A stretch of DNA of 64,000 nucleotides from Doryteuthis pealeii (GCA_023376005.1 CM042143.1:82992564-83056563), one strand, 5' to 3'. Shown: positions 19,590-31,309, numbered from the stretch's first letter. Numbers and translations: made by a program. Notes: a model not told the origin generated them from the sequence alone.

Positions 19590-19960
19590 AATCAACCCAG
19601 ATGTTTTTTTTTTTTTTTTTTGAGACCTGACACTTTGTTGAGAACCACTTTAAGTGACCGGATGGGTAACTGATTTAGCTCATTGGTCGACGGGTTATAT
19701 ATTGATGAGCAGTTCTCTTTCTTGCCATTTATTATTATATCAGTTCTGTTAGCCTTAATTTCTTTATCAGTTTGGATTGACATATCTCAGTAGCTTCATT
19801 ATTTTCTCTTACAGTTGATGGTTCATGTTGGTAATATTTTTCTTTTAATTTTAATACTATAGTACTTACAGATTTCCCGATGGAGGTATGCTGTTGCTTT
19901 GTTGTGACTTTGTATGTTTTGGCCAATTCTGAGCATTCATAGACAAGATGGACTGTAGTA
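19590..19960 (-). pseudogene. LINE ORF fragment upstream of the C-terminus
   Basis: Minus strand: HLVYECSELAKTYK, then YYQHEPSTVRENNEAT in one frame and DKEIKANRTDIIINGKKEN in the next. Words of the type YQHEP, TD(R/K)EIKANRPDI and a histidine/cysteine knuckle are familiar to me from the region after the RT domain of R4-like LINEs. A frameshift separates the two parts near 19760. A poly-T run (poly-A on the minus strand) closes it at 19604. Confidence 0.55.
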
Positions 19961-20280
19961 TATTAGGAAAAATGAAAAACACAGTTTAAATGGGTTAAGT
20001 GGTGAGTTTATTGGCCAACGCTGCAGTGTTTTGATCTATTAATTAGATCATCTTCAGGGCATTTGTTGGTATATGGAAGGCAATAAGCGAGTGGTGTCCT
20101 TGTTATTCAGTCTGTTTAAAAAATTTTGAGGTTTGAAAAAGGAGACGGTTTGAAATATGATGTCAAATATTCTTTTTTACGGTGTGAGTATGGGACAATG
20201 TAAGTGTGTGTATTGTTAGTCAAGATGGTCTATTGTTTCTTGTGTAACTTTTTTTAGTTGCAGAGATTAAAATAAAATTA
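19961..20280. other. Unclassified sequence with a decayed hammerhead-like string
   Basis: On the minus strand CTGAAGA, TGATCTA-ATTAA-TAGATCA (a perfect 7-bp stem) and AAAAC follow each other at about 20008-20057. The expected GAAA reads AAAA and stem I is poor. Confidence 0.4.
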
Positions 20281-20460
20281 AAATAAAATTTAAAAAATAA
20301 CATCTCCCAGAAGCCCTCAGACAGGAAGAATTCTCTAGGCATACGCAGAGAAAAGGACCCCCTTCCTGGCGCCAAGAAGATCCCTTGGCCAATCCAAATG
20401 CAGACCTTAATGGGTGTGGTGAGCCAGAAGTTAATGCTTTGAAAGCAGAAATAAAATGAC
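20281..20460 (+). mobile_element. LTR-like family H, 5' part of copy 2
   Basis: 'catctcccagaagccctcag', 'cctggcgccaagaag' and 'gcagaccttaatgggtg' match 12930-13050. The matching 3' part is at 20970-21245, so about 500 bp were inserted or diverged between. Confidence 0.4.
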
Positions 20461-20931
20461 GAAAATAAAAAGTCTGCGCATAGGATCAGTGCAGGTAGAA
20501 AGAAAAAATAGAAATATTAAAGATGATGATTTTTAAAAAAGGCCGATTTCAATCCAAGGAATGATATAAAAAAGCGATGGTTTTCAAAGAACAGTAAAGA
20601 AAGACAACCTTATGCCTACATATTTCATGTTGCTCGACTCTGAAATATTTGCTTACCGCTGAAGGTATTACAAGGTATATCTTTCTCTCTCTAAAAGTTA
20701 CTTCACTGCTGATATATATTGAGCATTACCCTTTCTTTCTCAGTTGGAGTTAACTCAACACTCTCTTTTCTTTATTACATGAACTTTTAAAAAAGCATAT
20801 TTCTGCAGGACTTGGATTAGTATTTTTGACTACTGTAATCTTGTTTTAATACACATATTACTTGTTGAATTTATGAGTTATTTTTTTTCTGTCTTAATAA
20901 ATGTGACCTTATGGTGCGTTTGTTATAATTA

Positions 20932-20935
<4 letters not shown>

Positions 20936-20975
<40 letters not shown>
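20936..20975. repeat. (TA)n microsatellite
   Basis: Perfect TA run. Confidence 0.95.
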
Positions 20976-20976
<1 letters not shown>

Positions 20977-21245
20977 ACTCATTAACAATCACCATATGGG
21001 AATGCATGTTATTGACTTGTTCAAGAGAAAATGTCTTCTCCAAGAAATAAGTATGAACCTAGGAATAAAGTCTGAAACCTAAAAGTATTTTTTGTCTTTG
21101 TCTCTTCTTTTCTCTTCCTTTAATTCCTTTTCAGCCTGACAACACACAAGAAAGAATGGGGTTTAAAAGAAACAACCAGCGAACACACACAAAAAATAAC
21201 CTAAAAGCCTAATACCATATAAAACCATAAAACCCCCATATAGTA
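20976..21245 (+). mobile_element. LTR-like family H, 3' part of copy 2
   Basis: 'gttattgacttgttcaagag', 'ggaataaagtctgaaacc' (poly(A)-signal-like), the T-rich segment, CCTGACAACACACA and the interior words 'gtttaaaagaaacaac', 'ccataaaacccccata'. Confidence 0.4.
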
Positions 21246-22490
21246 CATAAAAAGAAACCTTTGGGTGGCTTGAGGCATTGAATGATTTGAATTTATAAAT
21301 AGAAAAACTAAAAGTTGATTTGATTAGAATTTAATGAAAAAAAGAATGATTTGAAGATGAAAGAAACCATAAAGTGAAATTACAATCAGTACCAATGAGG
21401 ATTGAACCTTGGAAAAACACCTTGGAAAAAACAGTATAAATTGAATTTCACTTACTCTATACACATGTCCCACCAATCTAGGGTTGACATGATTTATGTC
21501 TTTTGATAAATTACAAGTTTGAAACTTATGTTATTCTTTCTACTGCCAAGCAAAAATACATTATACAGAATGTCTATAAAGTCCTTCAACAGATTTAAGA
21601 TGTAAGAAAAAAGATAGCAGTCTTGTTGAAATACAATAATCAAAATGTACATAGAAATAAATTTTCAAGAGTTGAACTTTCATATGGTTTTTAAATGATT
21701 CTATCATTTGTACAATGTGAGTTATTATATTTTAGATTTTAAGTTTGCTGCAAGTCTTTCTGAATACGCTGTATTTTTAGGAAGAAGTTACTTTGAGAAT
21801 TTTTCATGAGTCTAAATCTCAAGACAAAGAGCATGTGAATCTGAATAAATAAAATCAGTGTGAAAGACAAAAAAAAGGAATTGTTTACATCAGATAACTC
21901 ATCAATATTAAGAATTGGGAACAACTTATATAATAAGTCATGCTGAAAGGAAACATAGTTGTTCTGTTACCAACTTGGTCAGGTGAACCATTTGTCTCAG
22001 TTTGTGATTATTGCTCAAACACACAGACACAGTAGAAAGCTTATAGCTCTCTGTCTGTAGGATAATCATACTAAGTTCCAATTACCGTTGAATTGGTAAG
22101 ACAATGCAAGTAGCTGTAACTCAATACAGATCTAACCTTGCTACAATCCTACTGCAGAATGTCAGAGTATTTATGAAGCCTCATAACATCATAGAAACCA
22201 AGCAGCCAATCAGGACTCAAGGAATGGAATCACCCAAATACAATAATGGACTATTCTTGAGTCCCATAAGTACCAGCTATCTTGGGCACTAGTTCAGTTG
22301 TGCTCAGCCAGTTGCTGTCGTCCAAACCAACAGTATACTGACTGACTGACTTCAACACTGTCTGCCTCAATTTCCCAAAAGAACAACTTTAGATTATATT
22401 GCACAATAAAAACTATTTTAAATACAAAATTCTATTGCATGCAAGATTATTAACCAAATTATTAATAAACATTAATGAACATTATAGGGC
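21246..22490. other. Unclassified intergenic sequence
   Basis: Nothing recognised. The frames at 21739-21924 (-) and 22104-22292 (+) show no domain. Confidence 0.4.
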
Positions 22491-22496
22491 TGACCT

Positions 22497-22977
22497 CTGA
22501 TTTAGGTCAGAAAATTAAAACGGAAAGTTTTTTGGTGGTCCCCAATGACAGTTTAACTACAGTCTATGAATTAACATTTTGCGAATTGGGTTACGGTTTT
22601 AGGGGATTAAGGTTGTTTTTAATTACATATTGCTTAAAAAAAATAAACAACAAAAATCCAAATTACTATACATTTAATGTTGAAAAAAATTTTTTTAAAC
22701 TAAGTTTAATTGAAATTATACATTACCTAACACAAACAACTGTCTCAATAATAGATTCAATAATTAATTTCAATGGTTAATTAAATGTATAGTAATTTGG
22801 GTTTTTTGTTGTTTTTTTTTTTAAGCAAATAATTAAAAACAACCATAATCCCCTAAAACTATAACCCAATTCGCAAAATGTTAATTCATAGACTGTAGTT
22901 AACTGTTATTGGGGACCACCAAAAAACTTTCCGTTTTAATTTTCCAACCGTCTTCAGAAGTCAGCCCATTACAGTTT
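22497..22977. mobile_element. Foldback element, 481 bp
   Basis: Left end GGGCTGACC and right end GTCAGCCC open inverted arms of about 180-200 bp that include TTTTTTGGTGGTCCCCA, 'cattttgcgaattgggtta' and CAAATTACTATACATTTAA with their complements. The loop is AT-rich. ATTATA precedes and ATTACA follows, a possible but imperfect target duplication. Non-coding; the frame at 22475-22780 is just the arm being read. Confidence 0.7.
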
Positions 22978-23575
22978 TCCTTATTTGTTGATAGTTTGAG
23001 AAATATATGACAGCTTAAAGGAATCGTGCAGTTGCTTTTGGGTGATAGACTTGACTGTTATTTTTATTTCTAAACTTTTCCTTTTTATTGTAGATGGGCA
23101 AATGTATAGGGAGGTCATGTTTGTTTATACACTAGGGTGAAATATTTTATTAATGTGAGGCACAATTTGGTAGCTCCTAATGCTTTTGACATCATTGGAT
23201 TGTGAGATGCTAAGCCTGCCTGATACTCACTGAATATTAATTGCAGGATTTGGCTTGGAATATGGCTTCAGAATACATGGTTTTAGGTTTACTTGATTTT
23301 GCCTGATCTTTGAGATTCTTGAAACCCTAGAAAATTTTTTTGAACCATCTGGTTACTTTACTTTTGCACAAATATTTTTAGTTGATTCTACAGCATTATG
23401 GCCCAGTTCCCACTCTTAAAACTTAAAATCATATATGGAGTGAAACAATGCACAATGTGTTGGCGCACCACCTACCACAATACTACCAACCACAGCAGGT
23501 ACCTTCCATTGCTTGAACTTCTTTAGTCACATGATATACTTGCTGCAAATTAGCATGTACCAAAATATTGCTTTT
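22978..23575. other. Unclassified sequence
   Basis: No gene or matched repeat. Confidence 0.4.
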
Positions 23576-23576
23576 C

Positions 23577-23745
23577 CTGGGTATGATGTAAAACTGCATC
23601 TAATGGTGAAGTTTCAATTCTGGAGCTCTGGTGTGGACTACCCCTTCATCACCATTACTCCCAGATCATTCTGATCCAGAGTGGTAGTACCTGTTAGGGT
23701 CCCATCTATGAGTTATATAGAAAAAGTAAGTTTTAAAAAAATGGG
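23577..23745 (+). mobile_element. SINE-like family B fragment
   Basis: CCTGGGTATGATGTAAAACT, 'gaagtttcaattctggagctc', 'gtggtagtacctgttagggtc' and 'ccatctatgagttatatag'. Tail missing. Confidence 0.6.
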
Positions 23746-24518
23746 TAAAAAAAATTGACTTTGAAAAAAAAAAATTTGAGATCACTTTTTATCTGTCTCA
23801 TTGTTCTATCTCTATCCCCACATATTCTACATTTACTATTTTGAAGTTTATTTTGGCCTCAATATAGTTGATTTTTGTAGAAATACTTTGGACTGCCATT
23901 AATAGAATTTCAGTTTCCTTATTCAAATGTCCTCTGCACAACCATTTCTATGTCATCTTATTTGTAATTTATCTATATGTCTCTTGAAATGTTTGGGTAA
24001 GAGAAACAAATCATTGAACAGAAATTATAAAGTTTTATTCAGATTTAAACAAAGTCCTACAAGACTGAAATGTACTTAGCCCTTTTATAATAACTTTTAC
24101 TAAAGAGTTCATCTAAGGGGGAGATAACTTCAGTATGATTGCCCGACAAAAGGGATAATTTTTGTTATTTAATACTACAATCTGATGTCATCATTAAACT
24201 TTTATCACTTTGCCTTGTGTAGTCTTCAAGTTTCTAGATAGCACAGTCGCCTCAGTCATCAGTGGTAACAACTTCTCTTTCTCGCTCTCTCTCTCTCTCT
24301 CTCCTCTCCCTCTCTCCTCTCCCCCTCTCCCCTATAGAATCCATCAATGTCATTCCCAGGGTACAAGGAGATCCTTTGCATGATCATCACTTTCCTTGTT
24401 CTTATTTCAAACCCACAAATTTTTCCAAGTCATATCAGGAAGACTGTTAACATTTATTTAATAAATAAATAAATATTGTTTTTTACAAGAATAATTACTC
24501 TTATAATTTCCTATTTAT
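23746..24518. other. Unclassified sequence with a C/T-rich tract
   Basis: (CT)-rich tract at 24279-24331. No gene recognised. Confidence 0.45.
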
Positions 24519-24830
24519 CTTTTTGGTTGGCAAGTTGGTTGGATTTTACAGCATTTCAACCCTTGTTGGGTTATTTTATGCTTAAGATGTTTTGTTTTAT
24601 TCATTCTTGTTGGGTATTCAATTTTTTTCAAAATTTTCTTAAACACTTTTTAATACTCTTTTTATTAATCTATTTAACCCATAGATAGGACCCTAACAGA
24701 TACTACCATTCCGGGTGAACCTGGGAGTAATGGTAATAAAAGAGTACTCCACATTCCCCAGAGTTTCAAAATTGGAACTTCACCACCAGATGCAGTTTAA
24801 TGTCACACCCAGGACACTTTTCTTCTTGGA
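24519..24830 (-). mobile_element. SINE-like family B, 3' half
   Basis: Starts TTTTGGTTGGCAAGTTGGTT and 'cccttgttgggttatttta' (the tail read in reverse), then 'atttaacccatagatagg', 'gtgaacctgggagtaatgg' and 'gatgcagtttaatgtca'. Confidence 0.65.
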
Positions 24831-24907
24831 AAACAAAAAGTCATTGACATAAGAGTATATTCAGTTAATAAAACTGACTGAATATTTCTTCTCAATGTGT
24901 ATATATT

Positions 24908-25195
24908 TACCAACCCCTCCGCACGAGCAGGATGCGACACATGGTCAATTTCTTAAGCGGAGTTTAACAGGTTTGAATTCAGAGTTTTCCTTCTCCTAAA
25001 CTGGTTACCTAGCCATGGTTAAAGAGTCCAGTCTGCCCTGCTATTTACCCATAGCTGGAGGGAGAATTGGATTCATACCTTTCCCAAGGGTATTAGCGCT
25101 ATGTGAAATGGCAACAGCTTCATCCAGGAATTGAACTTTCGTTGACGAGTCCATTTCCTACGACTCTAAACATTAGACCACGCACCTCCATTTCT
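24908..25195 (-). mobile_element. tRNA-derived SINE, family J, reference copy
   Basis: On the minus strand a tRNA-like head reads GGAGGTGCGTGGTCTAATG, 'tttagagtcg' and 'aaagttcaattcctgg' (B-box). The central block GCTAATACCCTTGGGAAAGG and 'ccagctatgggtaaatag' are shared with family A. The 3' part ends in CTCGTGCGGAGGGGTTG. About 288 bp. Other copies: 40737-40990, fragments at 2779, 3487 and 4908. Confidence 0.65.
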
Positions 25196-25611
25196 TCTCA
25201 ATATGTACAGGGAGGGGGAGGGGAAGAGGTGAAAATTTCTTGGCCTAACCATAAAGGGAATGACCCAGAACCATGAAAACACACACACACACACACACAC
25301 ACATTCTACTCCACATCTTCATATCACAGTTCAACATACTTAGAAAAACTTTTGTCAAGTTTCTTCCTAAAATATTCTATAAAAATAAAAATATGAAAAA
25401 AAATAATTCCATTCTTGGTTGGATCAAGAACTTTACAGCATCCAGTCATAATGTTGGATATTGCTTGAAAGGAGGTCTTTGTCCTTGTTTCTGCTGTGTT
25501 GGTGTGTGTGGGTGGAGATCAGTCAATCAACAAACAATAGATCTGATGACTTGGTGGACATGATGTGTGAATGGCCTGACCAAAGGAAAAGATGTGATAG
25601 ACATAGGCATA
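25196..25611. other. Unclassified sequence with (CA)n
   Basis: (CA)n at 25277-25302. The frame at 25273-25563 starts in it and has no domain. Confidence 0.45.
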
Positions 25612-25806
25612 TGTGAATTTGCATAGGTGTTGTACCAGGAGGCACAAACATAGAAAATTGCATAGGTGTCATACCGGAAGAGGTGCGACCACAAAAATTT
25701 ATGTAGATATTGCAAATTTATGTAGGCATTGTGCCAGAAGGCACGACCATGCAAAATTGCATAGGCGTTATGCTGGAAGAGGTGTAACTGCAAGAATTTA
25801 TATAGG
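25612..25806. repeat. Minisatellite, about 47-bp unit
   Basis: Degenerate units alternate around GCATAGGTGT / GTAGGCATTGT, '(a)ccgGAAGAGGTG' or 'ccagaAGGCAC' and 'aaaattGCATAGG'. About four units. Open on both strands, with repeated peptides such as KLHRR. It stops at the CTAG terminus of Helitron G (25809). Confidence 0.65.
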
Positions 25807-25808
25807 TA

Positions 25809-26230
25809 CTAGCAGGACCTATGGATAAAACACAGTATGATAATTTAATTATTATGGTGTTTGATATGTTTACTTAAGAGCTATTGCAAAATACTTCTAT
25901 ATTTAAAAAGTATAATAATTTTAATTTAACTTTCTCTCGCACTCTTTTTTTCCTTTCTTTCCCTCTTTTCACCTTTCCATTATGTTCGATTGAAACGGAT
26001 TAGCATTATCGCTTCTGTGGCCCACCCCTCTATCTTTCCCCTACTCTCTTTTTTTCTTATTATATTTTTTCTGTGTAGCATGTCCTTTTCTTTCCTTTCC
26101 TTAACAAAAAAGGAATGGTCCATTATTTAGCCGAGGGGAAAATGATAATAAGAAATAAGAATTTGTTGGATAAGCAATACTAGATAATAAGGAGTTACAT
26201 TTGTGAAGTTGTGTGAATGTCTGGGATGCT
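25809..26230 (-). mobile_element. Helitron-like family G, 5'-truncated
   Basis: CTAG at 25809-25812, the degenerate hairpin region AGGACCTATGGATAAAACACAG, the C/T-rich middle and 'ggaatggtccattatttag'. The 5' TC end is not reached. Confidence 0.6.
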
Positions 26231-26400
26231 ATATAACCAGTCGGAAATTTGATCTTGACAAAGTCTTGCTGAAGGTCCAACTGAAAATACAAATCCAATT
26301 AATCCTGTATGTGTGTGGGATCCTAACCTCTCAGACTCTTTCTTCTCTACACATTTGAAACAATTTGAGGAATAAAAATATAAAACTACATTTATATATA
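26231..26400. other. Unclassified sequence
   Basis: Nothing recognised. Confidence 0.35.
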
Positions 26401-26401
26401 C

Positions 26402-26432
26402 TAGCAAATATATGCACCCTCCGGGTGCAAGT
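26402..26432 (-). mobile_element. Helitron-like 3' terminus (full element not delimited)
   Basis: On the minus strand: hairpin GCACCCGGAGGGTGC, ATATATTTG, CTAG, then host T. It is similar to the terminus at 29033-29070, so the two belong to one family. The element extends to the right; I could not place its 5' end. Confidence 0.5.
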
Positions 26433-28450
26433 ATTTAAGTTTTAATGTAATAAAATATTGTATTAAATTAGAAAGGCTAATGAAACTAAATAAGAATACA
26501 GATAAAAAGATTTGAACAGAGGGAGTAAAAAATGGAACAACTGAAACTTACTCTTCCATCACTCTCGTCTTTCATTGTTATTTTTTCTAATTTAAGTATT
26601 TAGTTATAAGAAGAAGTAAAGAATAAAATGACAGTTATTTTATCTTGTTAATGGATTTCATTTAAGATTCATTGAAGAGATTTTTGCTTATATTCATTAA
26701 AATAAAACAAAACAGTTAGAAATCAATAATACTAAGCACATATTTATTAAATTCGATTTTTTAATATTAATATGCAAATTAGCCTTCCCGTTCACATTGT
26801 AAAGCGCTATTTTGTTGTATATATAAATATAATTGCATGCTGTCAGTATGGCGACATAGTTAACAGTATTAATAATGTAAGACAATTTTATTAATAATTG
26901 AGGTTTAGATAAAAATAAAATCATGGAGAATGTGATGTCAATAACTAAGAGAATTGTGACTTGAGTAGGAATATAGCTTTGGTTACAGACAGAAAAACAC
27001 ACAATCTCCATTATAATAAGATAAGTATTCATCATCTTTTACCAAAGTCCATACAACAATAAAAATAAAGTCCCCAAACTAATTTCAATGTAAAGTCTCC
27101 TGAGTCCAATGAACCTAATAAGAATTTCTGGTTAAATAAGAATATTTACAAGTTTTTGGTAAAGAATCATAAAGTTTTCAAGGGCAACACAATTTTTTCC
27201 TTGTATATTATTTAAACACTTTCCACTTGTCACTAGTACCATCTTGCTTCGAATTCAGACTGCCCTCGCTGTCTCAGGTGATGCTGCATTTATATTGCTG
27301 TGGCTCATTTCTGATTAGCTGGTCGGACCAATCAGCATGAGCAACTAATCATATAAATGGACTAGTCTCCTCTCACGAACCTCTTTTTTTTTTACCAAAT
27401 CTGGTTTTAAGGGAAGTAAACCATTTTTTCTCTGTATCAAAGGAAAGCAAAATATATTCTTTTTTTTAACCATCTTGGCAACACCTCACTTAAATCATGG
27501 ACCTACATGCAAGACAAGTCCTTGCCCGCTTCACTTCATAAAGTAAGTCTCTTCTCTCATTACAAATAATTTTGCTCATTCCAATAAATGCAGTTATGAA
27601 TTTTTGCCAGAATTTTTACTTGAATCTTACGGAGAAATTCTTTTTCAGTAAAGCTAAGAATAATGGAAGATGAAGAATGTAACAATTGTATAAGGTTTAT
27701 TAACAAATAACAACAGGTGCAAAGAATCATGCTGCTTATAGAAAGTATTAAGTCTTTTGGAGACTGTACTAATAAATCCAACTTAATTACCTCCCCTTGA
27801 ATATCTGTCTGTATAAAAGTAACCCTCTGACCACGTCAGATCGTAGTCAGAGTAAAGTGAAATAAAGCTTTCTAAAGTCTAAGGCACTGGTTCTGTTTTT
27901 ACTACAGAGACTGAACTTAAGGAATTTATATATATATATATGTTGAAAGGATAAATAAATGAAGGAAAGAAAATGTTGAATGGATAAAATTGATTTGATT
28001 TGAGTTACAAATACGTTTTTGGCCAGGTGTTTGTTCATGTACACATGTATTCTATTTATTATTTTACATATTAAATAAAATAACAATAATAGAAAATTAT
28101 AAAATATTTAAGTATACAAAGAAAAACGGCCTTCATCAGGGTAAACTGTTTGATATTTGAAGTTAAAATTGTCAAAATACAGAGAATTTTGAAGTGTTCG
28201 GAAAAATAATTTTTTTGAAATTATTTGAGAACGCTTTACAGTTGGAGAAAATAGAGTGATGTTTGGTGACGGTTATGATTAGAGAATAAAGAATATTCAT
28301 TGGAGAGTGACATTTGAAAAACAGGGGAATTTTTGTGATCATAAGTAATATTATTGATTTGTGCAAAGAAAAGTTAAGATTCTGTTAATATATGGTTAAA
28401 ATTTATTTTTTTAAATTAGTGAATACGTGTAATTTTATTGGTAATTTATT
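26433..28450. other. Unclassified AT-rich sequence
   Basis: Possibly the body of the Helitron-like element ending at 26402 in its first part. At 27811-27870 TATAAAAG is followed about 50 bp later by AAATAAAGCTTTC, an LTR-promoter-like pair, but no LTR borders are visible. Minus strand at about 28140 has CCCTGATGAAGGCC without a matching core. The frame 26697-27035 (-) has no domain. Confidence 0.35.
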
Positions 28451-28690
28451 TGTTAGCTCAGTCGGTAGAGCGTTTGGCTAGAAACCACAAGGTTCCTAGT
28501 TCGATACCGGTCCCCACCAACTCAGCGTATGAGTAGAACAGGGATCTGTGCGGTAAAGTAAGGAGCTGATGGTAGGTGTGGCGCTCCACCTCAGATGCTA
28601 AAACAATCTCCTTGGTCTAGCGCTATTGAAAAGGGGATAGACTCCCTCGCTGACTGGCTGATACCGACTTTAGGCCGCCCCGTCGAAGAA
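28451..28690 (+). mobile_element. tRNA-derived SINE, family C
   Basis: TTAGCTCAGTCGGTAGAGCG (A-box) and AGGTTCCTAGTTCGATACC (B-box) make a clear tRNA-like head. The body reads ACTCAGCGTATGAGTAG, 'aggtgtggcgctccacctc', 'gatagactccctcgctgac' and ends GGCCGCCCCGTCG plus an A-rich tail. The first bases of the head are missing. Sister copies: 35761-36002 (-), 45536-45725, 48338-48582 and 49236-49482. Confidence 0.75.
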
Positions 28691-28819
28691 AAAAAAAAAT
28701 AATATGATCTTAGTGATCATTGTTAAATTTTGTGTTATGATAAAATAAGATAAAGTGTGTTAATATTTTTCATTAGGGAGTGAAAAGAAAAGAAAGCTGG
28801 AAAATATAAATAGACTTGT

Positions 28820-29070
28820 TATCTATATACTAATTTAAAACAACATATTACATTTATTCATTGATTGTACAAACATTTTTTGAATAAATTTTGTTTATCA
28901 AAAAGAATTTTTAGTTCTAATTCTTTTTATTTTTCTACAGAATCAACAGAATAAAATCTAGGTTATTGACATTGAAATTTAAAAAAAAAAAAAAACCCTG
29001 CACTGGCAATATCTTTCAAAAATTAAATTTTACACTGCCCGGAGGGTGTTTTTCTTTTTTGCTAGTTTGA
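28820..29070 (+). mobile_element. Short Helitron-like element
   Basis: Starts A|TCTATATACTAATT and ends with CCCGGAGGGTGT-type hairpin, a T-rich spacer, CTAG (about 29067-29070) and host T. About 250 bp. Family shared with the terminus at 26402. Confidence 0.45.
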
Positions 29071-29166
29071 GTAATGATTAAAAAAAATCTATTATGGCCA
29101 AAAGAACGTTGGTCAAGTTTATGAGTTCAATAAATGAATGAAAATAATCTTTGATAAAATCATCTT

Positions 29167-29507
29167 AACAGCAGCAACCTTGAGCACATTTTTTATCTCC
29201 ATGTTTCTAACACACGTGAGCATGCCTACAAAATCAGAAAACAGCATAGCTCACATGATTTTCGGAAACATTTTTTCACGCTCATAGTTGCTGAGGCATG
29301 GAATAAACTGCCTGCATCCATTGTAGAAAGCCTCCATGTTTCCGGTAATCCGCCAACACTATACCTGATACTCCCATCCACACACATATGCATGCACGTG
29401 CACACATACATGTATATTATTACTGTACGCTATTCATGTTCCTGGCACTAATACATTATTCTATGTACTAGACTTTGATGAGTTGTGGTGCACCTGACAA
29501 TAAATTT
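29167..29507 (+). pseudogene. LINE 3' fragment (RT C-terminal domain), jockey/CR1-like
   Basis: The frame starting at 29167 reads NLEHIFYLHVSNTREHAY, then KQHSSHDFRKHFFT, VAEAWNKLPAS. This is the segment after the RT domain in many non-LTR elements (pattern FF..R....WN.LP). It matches the copy at 50453-50833 and shares its 3' UTR up to AATAAATTT. Family B starts immediately after it. Confidence 0.65.
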
Positions 29508-30112
29508 CCCGCCCTGTCGGCTGGGGCGTTAGCATGCACCGACTGCACCTCTGCAGAGGGGTAAGACTCCCCCAATGGGGCCACCTGTTGGCCGTGGGTG
29601 GCGACCCGTGATGCTTAAGGATAGAGCCCAGGTGGTTGAGCAGTTTATGACATGCAATACTCCACTTTGGCCCTATCTTGGGCTAGACGGGCGGTCGGAG
29701 AGGCCCCCTCTGATCAATCGGCTGGTCACGTCAAGCCCTAGCACCAATATGATTTTCCCAACCCTATTGCCCTTATGGCAAGCCCCAACCCCTTTTTATC
29801 ATATGGGTGCTAGAAGGCGGTGGCTGCGGGTCTACATGTCCTGGGAATGACATTAAACTCTATCTGATGGTGAGGTTCCAGTTTTGGAGGTTTGGGGAAT
29901 GTTGAGCACCCCTTCATCACCATTGCTCCCTGGTCCACTCTCACCCAGAGTGGTAGTACCTGTTAGGGTCCCATCTATGGGTTAAATAGAAAAATGTATT
30001 TATAAAAAATTGTATTCATTAAGAATTGATTTATTTCAAAACTTTATCGGCATTAAATGACCCACTGAGGTTGATATGCCATAAAACAAAACAAACTAAA
30101 CCAAACAATAAA
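29508..30112 (+). mobile_element. SINE-like family B, near full length
   Basis: Head GCCCTGTCGGCTGGGGCG, 'accgactgcacctctgc', GTTGGCCGTGGGTGGCGAC, 'cgtgatgcttaaggatag', 'gatcaatcggctggtcacgt', 'gtggtagtacctgttagggtc', 'ccatctatgggttaaatag' and the tail 'atcggcattaaatgaccca' with 'gttgatatgcc'. About 600 bp, no open frame of its own (frames seen in it are incidental). At least 14 more copies or pieces occur in the window. Confidence 0.7.
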
Positions 30113-30545
30113 TTTCATTATTTTAAAATGTCTAAAATCTTCTTTGCTTTAATGACTTTTTTGATTTAGAGTTTTTTGTTTTTTTTATCATTGTTATAAA
30201 ACTTTTGTTTCTTATTGAAAGGTGATCAATTACTATAGACATTATAAGCTGGCTAACAATACCAAGTTATCTTGCTAGATTTTACATATGTATCTGTATA
30301 TATGAATATACATTTGGCAACTGTCATGGTTTTACAGTGTGCCAAAGCTTTTAACGACATTGGCTCACTCAAAAGGATTTTTCTATGGATTTCTATAGCA
30401 GAATAAGTAATGAATTCAAAGATGAGAATTTTGCCAGAAAAGATGAAGAAGTTTTGTTTCATCAGAACTTTACATCAATTTCATTTCAGGATGAATTGAT
30501 TATCTGGTGACTATCTGGCCTGTGTATAATGTGTGCCACACAGAC
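30113..30545. other. Unclassified sequence
   Basis: No gene or matched repeat. Confidence 0.4.
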
Positions 30546-31110
30546 AAGTGCTCTCCAAAGGCGCCACATATTGGCCGTGGGTGGTGACCCGTGATGCTTA
30601 AGGATAGGACCCTAATGGCTGAGCAGTCCATGACATGCAGCATTCCACTTTGGCACTTACTTGGGCTAGACGGGTGGTCGGAGAGGCACACTCTGATCAA
30701 TCGGCTCATCACGTCAAGGCCTAGCACCTATATGATTGTCCCAACCCTATTGCCCTTATGGTAAGCCCCAACCCTTTTTATCATGTATGTGCTAGAAGGC
30801 AGCGGCTATGGATCTTAATATCCTGGGTATGACCTTAAACTCCATCTGATGGTGGTTCCAATTATGGAGCTCTGGGGAATGTAGAATACCCCTTCATCGC
30901 CATTACTCCCAGGTCCACTCTGACCTGGAGTGGTAGTACCTGTTAGGGTCCCATCTATGGGTTAGATAGAAAAAAATGTGTTTAAAAAAATTGTTTGAAA
31001 AAAATAATTGAGTACCCATCAAGAATGAATAAAACAAAAACATCTTTGGCATAAAATCCCCCAACCAGGATTGACATGCTGTAAAATCCAGCAAGCCAAT
31101 TAACCAGCTT
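30546..31110 (+). mobile_element. SINE-like family B, head-truncated
   Basis: From CCAAAGGCGCCACATATTGG through the family to CAAGAATGAATAAAAC and the tail 'tgacatgctgtaaaatcc'. Confidence 0.65.
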
Positions 31111-31309
31111 TGTCCAAGATTTGAACATGTGTTACATTTCCTACAATGATAACCATTATACTACAGACTCCTCCAATGGATAATCAGTTCATAGTTTATC
31201 TTCCTGGGATTTGACAACATCAACACAAAATTCAAAGTATCCTGGGTATCCTTTTTTTCTTATATATATATATGTGTGTTTGTATGTGTGTGTAATGATT
31301 CTTTTGGTC

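Noticed and set aside
27811..27870. LTR promoter (TATAAAAG ... AATAAAG)
   Set aside because: No TG/CA borders, primer site or second copy in the window; mentioned only inside an unclassified interval.
28451..28525. Functional tRNA gene
   Set aside because: A and B boxes are good, but the anticodon arm is poor, the acceptor stem does not close, and the same head recurs in five SINE copies with a common body.
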